A stretch of 16,264 nucleotides of DNA from Calditrichota bacterium (lineage in GTDB: Bacteria > Calditrichota > Calditrichia > RBG-13-44-9 > J042), in assembly GCA_013150955.1 (NCBI GenBank), contig JAADJD010000042.1, forward strand, positions 1 to 16,264, in the 5' to 3' direction. Below, one piece after another: positions 1 to 7,198 of the stretch (position 1 is the stretch's first letter; every line of letters starts with the position of its first letter). A program made the position numbers and the translations under genes. The notes beneath the pieces were generated by a model. The model did not search any database, had not been told where the DNA came from, and worked only from the letters and a program-made list of their open reading frames with translations.

Positions 1-155
1 ATGGTTTCATAAGTAGTATACCCAGCTTCTATGGAAAGGCCATTAGCTTCTTTTTCAAGAAATTGCCCCTGTGCTCGACTCATAAGGGGAAACATAACTA
101 CAATCAACGTAACGTAAAAGAAAAACACTTTTAAATGAACATTAAATCCACGCAT
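1..155 (-). CDS. N-terminus of an exported (probably outer-membrane) protein, partial
   Basis: The gene runs leftwards and leaves the window after about 51 codons. The visible start reads MRGFNVHLKVFFFYVTLIVV, followed by MFPLMSRAQGQF. This is a classical signal peptide: a short basic N-region, a hydrophobic core of about 18 residues, and a likely cleavage near SRAQG. The mature start (FLEKEANGLSIEAGYTTYET) has the alternating polar/aromatic character of an outer-membrane beta-barrel, but too little is visible to assign a family. The ATG at 155 is preceded on the minus strand by AGAGGT at a suitable distance, and no other in-frame start fits the signal peptide. Export is well supported; the outer-membrane location is inference; function is unknown. 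Confidence 0.6.
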   Translation of the reverse strand, partial: MRGFNVHLKVFFFYVTLIVVMFPLMSRAQGQFLEKEANGLSIEAGYTTYET

Positions 156-442
156 CGTGCCCTGACCTCTCACTTAAATATATAACTGACAAGCTACATA
201 TTTGAAAAGTATATCATCTGATTCATACAATAACTTGGTGCAAAATTAGACAACCCACAATACCTTGAAGTCAAATAGAATAAATGAATTCCGATTTTCA
301 CGATTTACTAATTTTGAAATTAATTTAGCTTTACTTTTCATCAAAGAGAAGCTGATCTTATTGTTGTTTAAGTTAAAAAACATATATATTATTGTCAACC
401 CGTTGTGCGAATTAAATAACCCAAACCGTTAAAATGGTTCTA
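156..442. other. AT-rich intergenic stretch, no gene seen
   Basis: No convincing reading frame is present on either strand. The minus strand just upstream of the partial gene carries AT-rich hexamers (for example TTTTCA and TTATAT separated by 17 bases, ending about 20 bases before its ribosome-binding site) that could serve as a promoter, but this is a weak match. The rest is featureless AT-rich DNA leading into the first repeat element. Confidence 0.4.
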
Positions 443-616
443 TAAACCCAATTATAATGCGTTAAATCACGAATAACGCGAATGAATTCGAATCATATCA
501 ACAAAATAACGAATGTATCCGGGAAAACATTTTCGTCTAGATAGAATCCAGTGCAATTTACTCTTTTTGTTGGTGTCAATTCGTGTAATTCGTGGTTCTA
601 ATGCATAATCTGGGAT
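443..616 (-). repeat. MITE-like palindromic element, copy A1 (full length)
   Basis: This is a 174-bp copy of the interspersed element described for 15914-16081, in the opposite orientation. On the minus strand it begins ATCCCAGATTATGCATTAG, passes through the conserved core GGATTCTATCT, and ends with ATTGGGTTTA. Its two ends are imperfect inverted repeats built from CACGAAT/ATTCGTG motifs. It has no coding capacity. Confidence 0.75.
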
Positions 617-784
617 AAAATACGTTGGATTGTATGTGGATGAAAATGTGTTACCGGGTTTATTCGCTATTTTATTAATATTTTTGGATTTATTCGCGTA
701 ATTCGCGTTTAATGCATTATTTTGGTTTTATTAATTTCATTTGTGTTCATTCGTGTCATTCGTAGGCTAATGCATAATCTGGGA
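617..784. repeat. Composite repeat: half element (+) joined to an inverted end
   Basis: From 617 to about 731 the sequence matches the right part of the element in plus orientation (core GGATGAAAATGTGTTACCGG, then the TTCGCG-rich arm and TTTAATGCATTATTTTGG). From about 735 to 784 it matches the left end in minus orientation (TTCGTGTCATTCGTAGGCTA, then ATGCATAATCTGGGAT). The arrangement looks like recombination or insertion between palindromic copies. The remaining bases up to 839 hold nothing recognisable. Confidence 0.6.
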
Positions 785-839
785 TTAAAATAAACAATAA
801 ATCCACTGCAAGCCATAAAACAAAAATATCAAATGCCAA

Positions 840-2231
840 TCACTCCACCTTTGATGAACGTGAAATTCTAAATCGCTGCAGATAATAATTCAAGGTCGTT
901 CGGGGAATGCCCAGCAACCGCGCGGCACGGGAAATGTTTCCCTCCACCAACTCCAGGGCTTTTTCAATTAACTGGCGCTGCGCTTCATGAAACAGATTCT
1001 TACCCGGCTCCGGAATCAAATTCAACGTTAATCCCGCATCGGCAGTCCATTTGTCATCCGGGGCTCCGGCTCCCCAGAAATCCTTCAAATCGATGACCGT
1101 CCCCTTTTTTAACAACATGGCGCGCTCAATGTAGTTGCGCAATTCCCGCACGTTACCCTGCCAGGGTGCCGAAAGCAAAAAGTGCTCGGCCGCTTCGGTA
1201 ATTCCGGTAACCTGTTTGTGGAATTTTTGATTGAACTGTTCAATAAAATATTTGGTCAGTGGCAAAATGTCTTCCTTTCGTTCCCGCAGCGGTGGAATGC
1301 GCAGGGTAGCCACGTTCAGCCGATAATATAAATCCAGTCGAAATTGTTTCGCCTCCACCCGTTGCCGTAAGTCGGCATTGGTCGCGGCAATAAATCGCAC
1401 ATCCACCCGGATGGGCTGGAGTCCACCAACCCGATAAAATTCCCGCGTTTCCAGCACGTGCAACAGCTTGGTCTGCAAGTCCAGGCTTAATTCGCTGATT
1501 TCGTCCAGAAACAGCGTTCCTCCATCGGCCCGTTCCAGCAACCCAATTTTGCCTTTCTGATCGGCTCCGGTGAAGGCGCCTTTTTCGTATCCAAACAGTT
1601 CGCTTTCCATCAGCTGAGCCGGTATGGCACCACAATTCAGGCTGACAAAGGGTTTGTCAAAGCGGGGACTGTTATAATGGATGTACTGTGCAATCAGATT
1701 TTTCCCGGTGCCCGTCTCCCCGGTGATCAGGATGGTGGTATCGGTCTGGGCAAATTCGCGCGCCATTTCCAGTACCTGTTTCATGGCGGGACAGGCGGAG
1801 ATGATCTGTGGCAACTGCCGCTCCTCCTGAAACGCAGCCTGAAGTTCTTCCACCTCTTTCTTCAGGCGCAAATTGTCCAGGGCCCGTTCAATGGTGAAGC
1901 GAATAAACGCCGGCTGCTCTTTTTTCTGGATAAAATCATACGCCCCCAGCTTCATGGCCTTTACCGCCGTCTCCACACTGCCGTATGCGGTGATCATGAT
2001 GACCATCAACCGGGGAAATTTTTCCAGAAAATCCTCCAGCACGTGGAGTCCATCGATGCCATCCAGCTTATAATCCAGCAGCAGCAAATCGATGGGATGT
2101 TTACGCAGCATCGCCTCGGCTGCTTCCACATTGGTGGCAATAAAGACCTGCTTTTCATCGTCCTGTATCAACCGCTTCAGGGACTTGCACACCAGTTCTT
2201 CATCGTCCAGGATGAGAATGTTAAACCGCAT
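840..2231 (-). CDS. NtrC-family sigma-54-dependent response regulator
   Basis: A 463-residue cytoplasmic transcription activator. Residues 1-120 are a receiver domain with the acidic pair D9/D10, phospho-acceptor D53 (LLLLDYKLDG), T81 and K103. A linker leads to an AAA+ sigma-54-interaction domain: Walker A GETGTGKN at 171-178, the sigma-54 contact loop GAFTGA at 218-223, and Walker B LFLDE with D243/E244. The C-terminus carries a Fis-type helix-turn-helix (NISRAARLLGIPRTTLNYYL). All catalytic residues are intact. A TTG at 2237 is in frame, but the ATG at 2231 is preferred because AGAGGG lies 6 bases before it. The start overlaps the kinase stop by 11 bases, so the two are translationally coupled. 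The divergent nap operon, with a sigma-54-like promoter, is the obvious target; that link is inference. Confidence 0.93.
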   Translation of the reverse strand: MRFNILILDDEELVCKSLKRLIQDDEKQVFIATNVEAAEAMLRKHPIDLLLLDYKLDGIDGLHVLEDFLEKFPRLMVIMITAYGSVETAVKAMKLGAYDFIQKKEQPAFIRFTIERALDNLRLKKEVEELQAAFQEERQLPQIISACPAMKQVLEMAREFAQTDTTILITGETGTGKNLIAQYIHYNSPRFDKPFVSLNCGAIPAQLMESELFGYEKGAFTGADQKGKIGLLERADGGTLFLDEISELSLDLQTKLLHVLETREFYRVGGLQPIRVDVRFIAATNADLRQRVEAKQFRLDLYYRLNVATLRIPPLRERKEDILPLTKYFIEQFNQKFHKQVTGITEAAEHFLLSAPWQGNVRELRNYIERAMLLKKGTVIDLKDFWGAGAPDDKWTADAGLTLNLIPEPGKNLFHEAQRQLIEKALELVEGNISRAARLLGIPRTTLNYYLQRFRISRSSKVE

Positions 2232-4140
2232 GGCCAACCCTCTGCTTGTACGGTAAAGAGATCACAAAAATGGTTCCCAGTCCCAGCTGGCTTTCCACCC
2301 GATACCGGGCATGGTGCTGATCCAGGATTCGCTGCACAATGGCCAGTCCCAGCCCGGTGCCATTGGGGGACTTTGAATAGAAGGGATCGAAAATGCGGCT
2401 CAGGTCTTCGGGAGGGATGCCCCGGCCGGAATCTTCGATGCGAATTTCCAGATGATGGCGCTGGTTACGGGTAACAATCTTTAATTGTCCGGCTCCATCC
2501 ATGGCCTGAAAGGCATTCAGGAATAAATTGATGAACACCTGCTCCAGCTGATGCGGATCGGCCTGCACCTTTCGCGGTTGCTCCACAAATTCGGTCACGA
2601 TCCGAATCCGCGATTTTTCAAATTGCTTCTGCACCAGCACCAGGCTTTTCTCAATCACCGTGTGGATGTCCACCGGTTTAAATTCCGGCTGATGCGGACG
2701 GGCATAATCCAGAATCGCCGACACAATATTCTGAATCCGATCCACCCCATTCTGCAACTCCTGATAAACCTCCTGAAAATCCGGGTCATCGCCAAATCGT
2801 TCCTTTAAATATTCGATGTTATTGTTTAACGCAAACAATGGATTGCGAATCTCATGCGCAATCCCGGAGGAAAGCTGTCCCAGGGCAAACATCTTTTCGG
2901 TCTGGATGGCGTACTGTTCAATTTTCTTGCGTTCGGTCAAATCCCGCACGTAAACAAAGGAAAGATTGGACTGATCCCCCAGAGAAAATCCGCGGATGAG
3001 GTAAATTTCCACCGGGATTTCCAGATCATCGCGGGTGTACAGCACAGTTTCGAAGCGTTCCGAATCGCCATTACTCGGCGTTGCGGGATCGATTTTCCGC
3101 CGCTGACGCAAATCCAGCAAATCCTCCAGTTGCAAATGCCGAATGGTCTCCCGATCATAACCGGTTAAATGCAATAATTTCGAATTGCAATCGATGATTG
3201 CACCGCGTTCGTCCACAATGGCCACCGCTTCCAGCGAATGTTCGATCAGGCTCCGATATTTTTTCTCCGAATCCTTCAGCTGGCGGGTATAGGCCTGAAT
3301 GCGATCGCGCATGACCTCGAATGTGCGAGCCAGATTCCCGATTTCATCGCGCTGTTTTAGATTCAGACTGAAGTTGTACTCCCCCTCCTGAATCTTCCGC
3401 GCCGCACTTTCGATCTTGCGCAGGGGACGAATGACGCTGCCCTGAATGGCGACAAAAATCAAAATGCTTAAAAAGAGGATGGTGAATAGCGCCGAACCAA
3501 ACAAAAAGGCCAGATTGGCCTGCTTGGCCTGCTGGTAACGATCCATATCCACCAGAATGCTGATCCCTCCGCGCAAATCGCCCACCTTGTATCCCTGGGC
3601 GGAATGACAGGTCAAACAGGATTCCTCTGTATACAATGGCGCCACATAGCGGAAAATGGTGTGCCCATCAATTCGTTCCACCCGGTAAAATTCTCCCTGC
3701 TTTACGCGACTGGTGTCCCGCTCAAAATAAATCAGGGCACTGGTCTCAAATTCATCCGGTTTGTTGACGGGATTGATGTACCGTAAACTGGCCATGTGAA
3801 AGGAAAAATTGCCCCCCATGTAGCCACTGAGCTCGCTCAGTTCGCGGGTCACCAGGGCGGGATTTTTCAGGGTCAACGTATCGCCAGAGGTGGTGACCAG
3901 ATCCGGATGGGGCAGATAGGGATTGGACTTGACGCCGGGGAGTTTCAGCACGTACACGCCGTTGTAGCGGGACACCCACTTGCGCACGATCAGGATGTTT
4001 TTGTAAATCGAACGCGCCCGGATGAGCAGATCTTCTTCCATCTGCTTTTCGAACCGTTGCATGAGGACGTAAAAGATGATGGAAATTATGGTGGTTACGG
4101 TCAGGACAATGATCAGGATGACCTTGGTTGTCAGGCGCAT
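2221..4140 (-). CDS. Membrane histidine kinase with periplasmic haem-c sensor domain, HAMP and PAS
   Basis: A 639-residue sensor kinase. TM1 spans about 7-27 and TM2 about 209-232. The periplasmic part (about 28-208) ends in ESCLTCH at 173-179, a c-type haem attachment motif, followed by GDLRGGISILVDMD, which resembles DUF3365/Tll0287-like sensor domains. Then come HAMP (about 234-288), PAS (about 295-400), HisKA with H429 in SSGIAHEIRNP, and the ATP-binding domain with an N box near N542, the D570-S-G-R-G box and GTGLGLA at 594-600. All kinase motifs look functional. The haem suggests sensing of redox state or of a gas or nitrogen oxide (inference). No strong ribosome-binding site precedes the ATG at 4140; the spacer there is A/T-rich. 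Confidence 0.92.
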   Translation of the reverse strand: MRLTTKVILIIVLTVTTIISIIFYVLMQRFEKQMEEDLLIRARSIYKNILIVRKWVSRYNGVYVLKLPGVKSNPYLPHPDLVTTSGDTLTLKNPALVTRELSELSGYMGGNFSFHMASLRYINPVNKPDEFETSALIYFERDTSRVKQGEFYRVERIDGHTIFRYVAPLYTEESCLTCHSAQGYKVGDLRGGISILVDMDRYQQAKQANLAFLFGSALFTILFLSILIFVAIQGSVIRPLRKIESAARKIQEGEYNFSLNLKQRDEIGNLARTFEVMRDRIQAYTRQLKDSEKKYRSLIEHSLEAVAIVDERGAIIDCNSKLLHLTGYDRETIRHLQLEDLLDLRQRRKIDPATPSNGDSERFETVLYTRDDLEIPVEIYLIRGFSLGDQSNLSFVYVRDLTERKKIEQYAIQTEKMFALGQLSSGIAHEIRNPLFALNNNIEYLKERFGDDPDFQEVYQELQNGVDRIQNIVSAILDYARPHQPEFKPVDIHTVIEKSLVLVQKQFEKSRIRIVTEFVEQPRKVQADPHQLEQVFINLFLNAFQAMDGAGQLKIVTRNQRHHLEIRIEDSGRGIPPEDLSRIFDPFYSKSPNGTGLGLAIVQRILDQHHARYRVESQLGLGTIFVISLPYKQRVGHAV

Positions 4141-4200
4141 GGTTTTTTATTTTAATATGAAGAAAATTTTCACATTTTCGCAAGTATTTTTTCACGGGGT

Positions 4201-4220
4201 AAATCATTTACAGATGATTT
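4201..4220. promoter_or_regulatory. Inverted repeat upstream of the kinase gene
   Basis: AAATCAT and ATGATTT form a 7-bp inverted repeat separated by six bases, about 60 bases before the kinase start. It could be an operator or simply a chance palindrome in AT-rich DNA. The rest of 4141-4474 has no gene I can support and no clear promoter consensus. Confidence 0.25.
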
Positions 4221-4474
4221 TCCAGAAGGGGAAAACAGAATGCATTTGGCGGGATCGACAGGTGGCCACTCCTCCTGCCGGCATAATAATGAATAACACC
4301 GGGAACCCCGAACCTGTGAATGGGGATATTTCAGAGTGCAACCGATTGCTACGGCCGACATCCGTCAGGTTGATCCCCCTCGATGAAACACTGCCCCCCG
4401 AACGCCCCAAAAAGCCACTTATCATCATAAATACTGTGAAAACGAGATTTTTGCAGGAACCACAGTGAACCGTT

Positions 4475-4790
4475 TAAACCCAACGGATGCTCAAGACCAC
4501 GAATGATGCGAATGAACAGCAAAACAAAGGTTCATCCAGATAGAATCCAGTGGTGTTATTTTTATCCCGGATTATGCATGAGCCTACGAATTACACGAAT
4601 TAAAACGAATAAAAATAATAAAATCCATTTGATGATAGTTGGATGAAAATGTGTTCCGGGTTTATTCGCGATTTTGCCGATATTTTTTGGCTTCATTCGC
4701 GTGATTCGCGGTTTAATGCATTATTTGGGTTTATTAGTGTTCATTCGTGGAATTCTTAGGGGAATACATCATCCAAATTCAACCCAGATC
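4475..4790 (-). repeat. Minus-orientation repeat element interrupted by a second copy
   Basis: Bases 4475-4560 (TAAACCC end, CCACGAATGATGCGAATGAA, core GATAGAATCCAGTG) match one side of the element in minus orientation. The match resumes after 4732 (TTAGTGTTCATTCGTGG and a degenerate end to about 4790). The plus-orientation copy at 4564-4732 lies between the halves, so this reads as a nested insertion. Confidence 0.5.
4564..4732 (+). repeat. MITE-like palindromic element, copy B (full length)
   Basis: A 169-bp copy starting ATCCCGGATTATGCAT, with the core GGATGAAAATGTG and an end reading TGCATTATTTGGGTTT. It is colinear with the copies at 15370-15540 and 15914-16081. Confidence 0.75.
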
Positions 4791-4799
4791 ATGCATTCG

Positions 4800-4846
4800 C
4801 AACCGGTTCATTCGCGATTTAATCCAATTATAATCAACCGGTTCAT
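4800..4846. repeat. Pair of 12-bp direct repeats CAACCGGTTCAT
   Basis: CAACCGGTTCAT occurs at 4800-4811 and again at 4835-4846, 35 bases apart start to start. Each contains the palindrome AACCGGTT. Whether they are debris of the repeat family or binding sites cannot be told from sequence. Confidence 0.35.
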
Positions 4847-4870
4847 GTAAAATTATTTGTTTAAGAACCG

Positions 4871-5095
4871 TTACGTTTTTTCTACAATAATATCATCTTC
4901 TAAAAATTTGTTTTTATTCGCGTTTATTCGTGTAATTCGTGGTTTAAAACATAATTTGGGTTCAATGCTCCTGGATTGGGTTTCTTCGAACTCAGGGCCT
5001 TTCTCGATTAACCCGATGGGTGATTCCGGTAAAATGGAGTAAATTGACCGCATACCAACAGGGTGACGGTATACCGTCACATCAAGTGAATTCAT
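4871..5095 (-). CDS. Questionable small ORF with a strong ribosome-binding site
   Basis: An ATG at 5095 on the minus strand is preceded by AGGAGG with a 6-base spacer, as good as any site in the window. The 74-residue product begins MNSLDVTVYRHPVGMRSIYS and ends in residues encoded by a repeat arm (PRITRINANKNKF). No domain is recognised, and the 18-bp palindrome falls inside its first codons. It may be a genuine small gene, a decayed gene whose 3' end was replaced by the repeat, or chance. I keep it only because of the ribosome-binding site. Confidence 0.22.
   Translation of the reverse strand: MNSLDVTVYRHPVGMRSIYSILPESPIGLIEKGPEFEETQSRSIEPKLCFKPRITRINANKNKFLEDDIIVEKT
4912..4965 (+). repeat. 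Partial repeat element (right arm)
   Basis: TTATTCGCGTTTATTCGTG followed by AATTCGTGGTTTAAAACATA and ATTTGGG matches the right arm of the element, without the core. Translations of this arm give the FIRVIRG-type peptides that are frequent spurious ORFs. Confidence 0.5.
5045..5080. promoter_or_regulatory. Candidate activator-binding site: tandem palindrome upstream of the nap operon
   Basis: GTGACGGTATACCGTCAC at 5063-5080 is a perfect 18-bp palindrome. Nineteen bases upstream, TGACCGCATACCAACA (5045-5060) matches TGACGGTATACCGTCA at 12 of 16 positions. The pair lies about 80-110 bp before the sigma-54-like -24 element, where NtrC-type activators usually bind. Binding by the divergently encoded response regulator is inference. 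Confidence 0.5.
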
Positions 5096-5158
5096 GAACA
5101 ACCTCCTCCCCTATCTATTCCCTTGAAAATTCAACAATTACCGCCGATTTATATCTTC

Positions 5159-5174
5159 TGGTATGGGTTTTGTA
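5159..5174 (+). promoter_or_regulatory. Sigma-54-like -24/-12 promoter for the nap operon
   Basis: TGGTATGGGTTTTGTA fits the sigma-54 consensus TGGCACG-N4-TTGCA with the GG at -24 and a 10-bp gap, but has C-to-T changes at three positions, including the -12 GC, which reads GT. Transcription from here would give a leader of about 45 bases before the ATG at 5231. A strong sigma-54 activator gene lies divergently. The imperfect -12 element keeps this a candidate only. Confidence 0.4.
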
Positions 5175-5230
5175 TCCTTATCGAGCGTCAATTAATTTGT
5201 ACCAAAAATCACAAACTGAGGAGGTTCTTC

Positions 5231-6733
5231 ATGAGATACGCCATAGCCATCGCCATTACCCTGTCCATTTTCATGACCTCTGCCCTGGCCACGGAATTTA
5301 AAGTCAGTGGTGTGTACACCGCCTGGGGACAATCGCAGCATGATTTCTGGTTCGGGAAAAAAGGAAAAGCCAACGAAGACTACAATGACAATTACGTGGT
5401 GCAAATGCTGCGATTCAAAGTGGTGGGGGCTGTTAATGACAATTTGCGCTTTGTGACCCGTCTGGACATTGCTCAGGGCTGGTGGGGTATTGATAACGCT
5501 CTGCGGAGCGTCCAGCGCACCCAGACCGCCGGGGGTAGCTCGCTTTTCGATTTTAAGGACACCAACTTCCTGGTACACGTGGATCAGGCCTATGTGGAAT
5601 TCACCGTCCCCAACACGCCGCTGGATGTCCGGGTGGGACGCATGTGGTATGGTCTGGGCAATCGGATTATGGTGGATAACAACTACGACGGGGTGCAGTT
5701 CGATTTGAAGGATGTTGTTGGCAAAAAGCTCACCTTTAGCTGGGCAAAAGTGTCCGAAGGCGTGGACGCCCTGAGTGACGAACGGGTGGTAAAACCGGAT
5801 GCCCGCGGCTACACCGATGCCCGTGACGCCCACATGTTTATCCTGAACCTCAACAATGCCACCGGCTCCTTGAATTACGACGTGTACGGCATGTACTACT
5901 GGGATGCTTCCATTGCCGATGGCAATGCCTATGTGCCCGACCACCTGCAATTCTTCAAAACCCGTTTCTCTCCTCAAATCAGCAACCTGATGGCCATTGG
6001 TCTGGCGGGAACATTCAAAAAGGACAAACTCACCATCAAAGGCGAACTGGATTATCTGAGCGGGAAAGACAAAATCAAGAATACCACCTATGGCCTCAAA
6101 CAGAAATGGGACATTAACAACGGCGATCTGAGCGGTTACAACATTTATTTGAAAACCACTTATGCGGCCACCGATAAAGTCTCCGTGGGTGCGGTGTTTG
6201 GAATGGGATCCGGTGACGACGATTTGACCGGCGGAAAAGGCAACGTGAACAAGCTGCGCACCTCCGGTTTCTTCTACATCACCGAAGTGTGGGAAGATTC
6301 CATCATGCCGGATGAAGAGGGCATTACACCTCAGGGTCTGGGCGCGCCCAACGTACGGGGCTACCGCGAGCTGGAAAATACTACCATTCTGCAGCTCAAC
6401 ACCACCATCAAGCCCGTACCCAAACTGTCCTGCTTCTTCTCCTATAACTATCTCAAAGCCACCCAGCCCATTCCCAAATGGGTTTATAAAGAAAGAAAAG
6501 AAGGTGATAAAATCATCGTAGAAAAGAATGAAATCGATTACTCCGAAACCGCCACCGATCTGGGTCAGGAAGTAGACTTCAAGATTTCCTATAAAATGTA
6601 CAAAGAACTGGATCTGACCCTTCGCGGTGGAGTGTTCATGCCGGGCGATGCGGCCGCTTTCTTAATCAACGGAACCAATAAATTCAAGAAAAATGCCTGG
6701 GAGCTGAAGGCCACCATTACCTACAAATTCTAA
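5231..6733 (+). CDS. Outer-membrane beta-barrel porin, first gene of the nap operon
   Basis: A 500-residue exported protein. The signal peptide is MRYAIAIAITLSIFMTSALA, with cleavage expected before TEFKVSG. The rest consists of alternating amphipathic strands rich in Tyr, Trp and Gly with Asp/Asn turns (for example VRVGRMWYGLGNR and ELDYLSGKDK), and the protein ends in the aromatic ...ITYKF typical of barrels recognised by the BAM machinery. It contains no haem motif. The frame is open further upstream to a TTG at 5123, but the ATG at 5231 follows GAGGAGG by 5 bases and begins the signal peptide. Leading the operon, it may admit nitrate or export nitrite; I recognise no named family and this role is inference. 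A 12-bp hairpin follows it. Confidence 0.85.
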   Translation: MRYAIAIAITLSIFMTSALATEFKVSGVYTAWGQSQHDFWFGKKGKANEDYNDNYVVQMLRFKVVGAVNDNLRFVTRLDIAQGWWGIDNALRSVQRTQTAGGSSLFDFKDTNFLVHVDQAYVEFTVPNTPLDVRVGRMWYGLGNRIMVDNNYDGVQFDLKDVVGKKLTFSWAKVSEGVDALSDERVVKPDARGYTDARDAHMFILNLNNATGSLNYDVYGMYYWDASIADGNAYVPDHLQFFKTRFSPQISNLMAIGLAGTFKKDKLTIKGELDYLSGKDKIKNTTYGLKQKWDINNGDLSGYNIYLKTTYAATDKVSVGAVFGMGSGDDDLTGGKGNVNKLRTSGFFYITEVWEDSIMPDEEGITPQGLGAPNVRGYRELENTTILQLNTTIKPVPKLSCFFSYNYLKATQPIPKWVYKERKEGDKIIVEKNEIDYSETATDLGQEVDFKISYKMYKELDLTLRGGVFMPGDAAAFLINGTNKFKKNAWELKATITYKF

Positions 6734-6741
6734 AAAATCAC

Positions 6742-6775
6742 CGGGAGGGGAAGTGTGCGGCTTCCCCTCCCGTTT
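6742..6775 (+). terminator. Hairpin after the porin gene (leaky terminator or mRNA stabiliser)
   Basis: CGGGAGGGGAAG and CTTCCCCTCCCG form a perfect 12-bp stem around a 7-base loop, followed by only three T residues. Lying 8 bases after the porin stop and inside the operon, it probably lets part of transcription through or protects the porin message. Confidence 0.6.
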
Positions 6776-6808
6776 ACTCATCGTTAACAAAAAATACGAG
6801 GTAGAGCA

Positions 6809-7177
6809 ATGAAACATCATCTGGTCACCCTTTTTGGCGTGTTTGCCCTGAGCATTCTGTTGATTGGCCTTTCTTTTGCTTTACCCGAAGGCACTCAAGG
6901 GGAACAGCATCCCGATGTGGATTTTGACGTCAGCTGTATGGAGTGCCATGCGGAGGAAACGCCGGACATTTTCAGCGACTGGCAGGGCAGCAAGCACGGT
7001 TTCATGAATTTTGGTTGTTATATGTGCCACGGTGACGGTACGGTGGATTTCGAAATTAAGCCCAGCACGGACAAATGTGCCAGTTGTCACGGCGGATATT
7101 CGGTGGATTTTTCTCGCCTGAACGTAAACAGCTGTTTTGATTGTCACCCCGGTCATACGTTGAAATTGCATCAATAG
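6809..7177 (+). CDS. napM: Small tetraheme cytochrome c (NapM-like)
   Basis: A 122-residue periplasmic cytochrome. An N-terminal hydrophobic segment (about 5-24, ending LSFALPEG) is a signal peptide or anchor. Four CxxCH motifs start at C43 (CMECH), C70 (CYMCH), C90 (CASCH) and C109 (CFDCH), and further histidines (H34, H63, H116) can act as distal ligands. Size, haem number and position directly before napA match NapM of the napMADGH-type clusters known from sulfate reducers, where it carries electrons to monomeric NapA. The ATG follows GAGGT at a good distance. The stretch SKHGFMNFGCYMCH resembles SRHAVMGIGCYECH at the start of the octaheme protein of this operon. Cytochrome identity is certain; the NapM name is likely. 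Confidence 0.85.
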   Translation: MKHHLVTLFGVFALSILLIGLSFALPEGTQGEQHPDVDFDVSCMECHAEETPDIFSDWQGSKHGFMNFGCYMCHGDGTVDFEIKPSTDKCASCHGGYSVDFSRLNVNSCFDCHPGHTLKLHQ

Positions 7178-7198
7178 AAAATTAAATAGGAGGTGAAC

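Noticed and set aside
156-839. tRNA or other structured RNA gene
   Set aside because: The inverted repeats seen here belong to the interspersed element; no cloverleaf or known RNA motif was found.
1677-2474. 265-residue plus-strand reading frame
   Set aside because: It lies wholly opposite the response regulator and kinase genes, has no ribosome-binding site or domain, and is a shadow of their codon use.
4141-4474. Small ORFs on both strands between the kinase gene and the repeats
   Set aside because: They overlap one another, lack ribosome-binding sites and show no family resemblance.
4857-5042. Plus-strand small ORF (61 residues)
   Set aside because: It contains the repeat-derived FIRVIRG peptide, has no ribosome-binding site and no recognisable domain.
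5123-5230. N-terminal extension of the porin to the TTG at 5123
   Set aside because: The signal peptide and ribosome-binding site fit only the ATG at 5231, and the extension would cover the sigma-54-like promoter.
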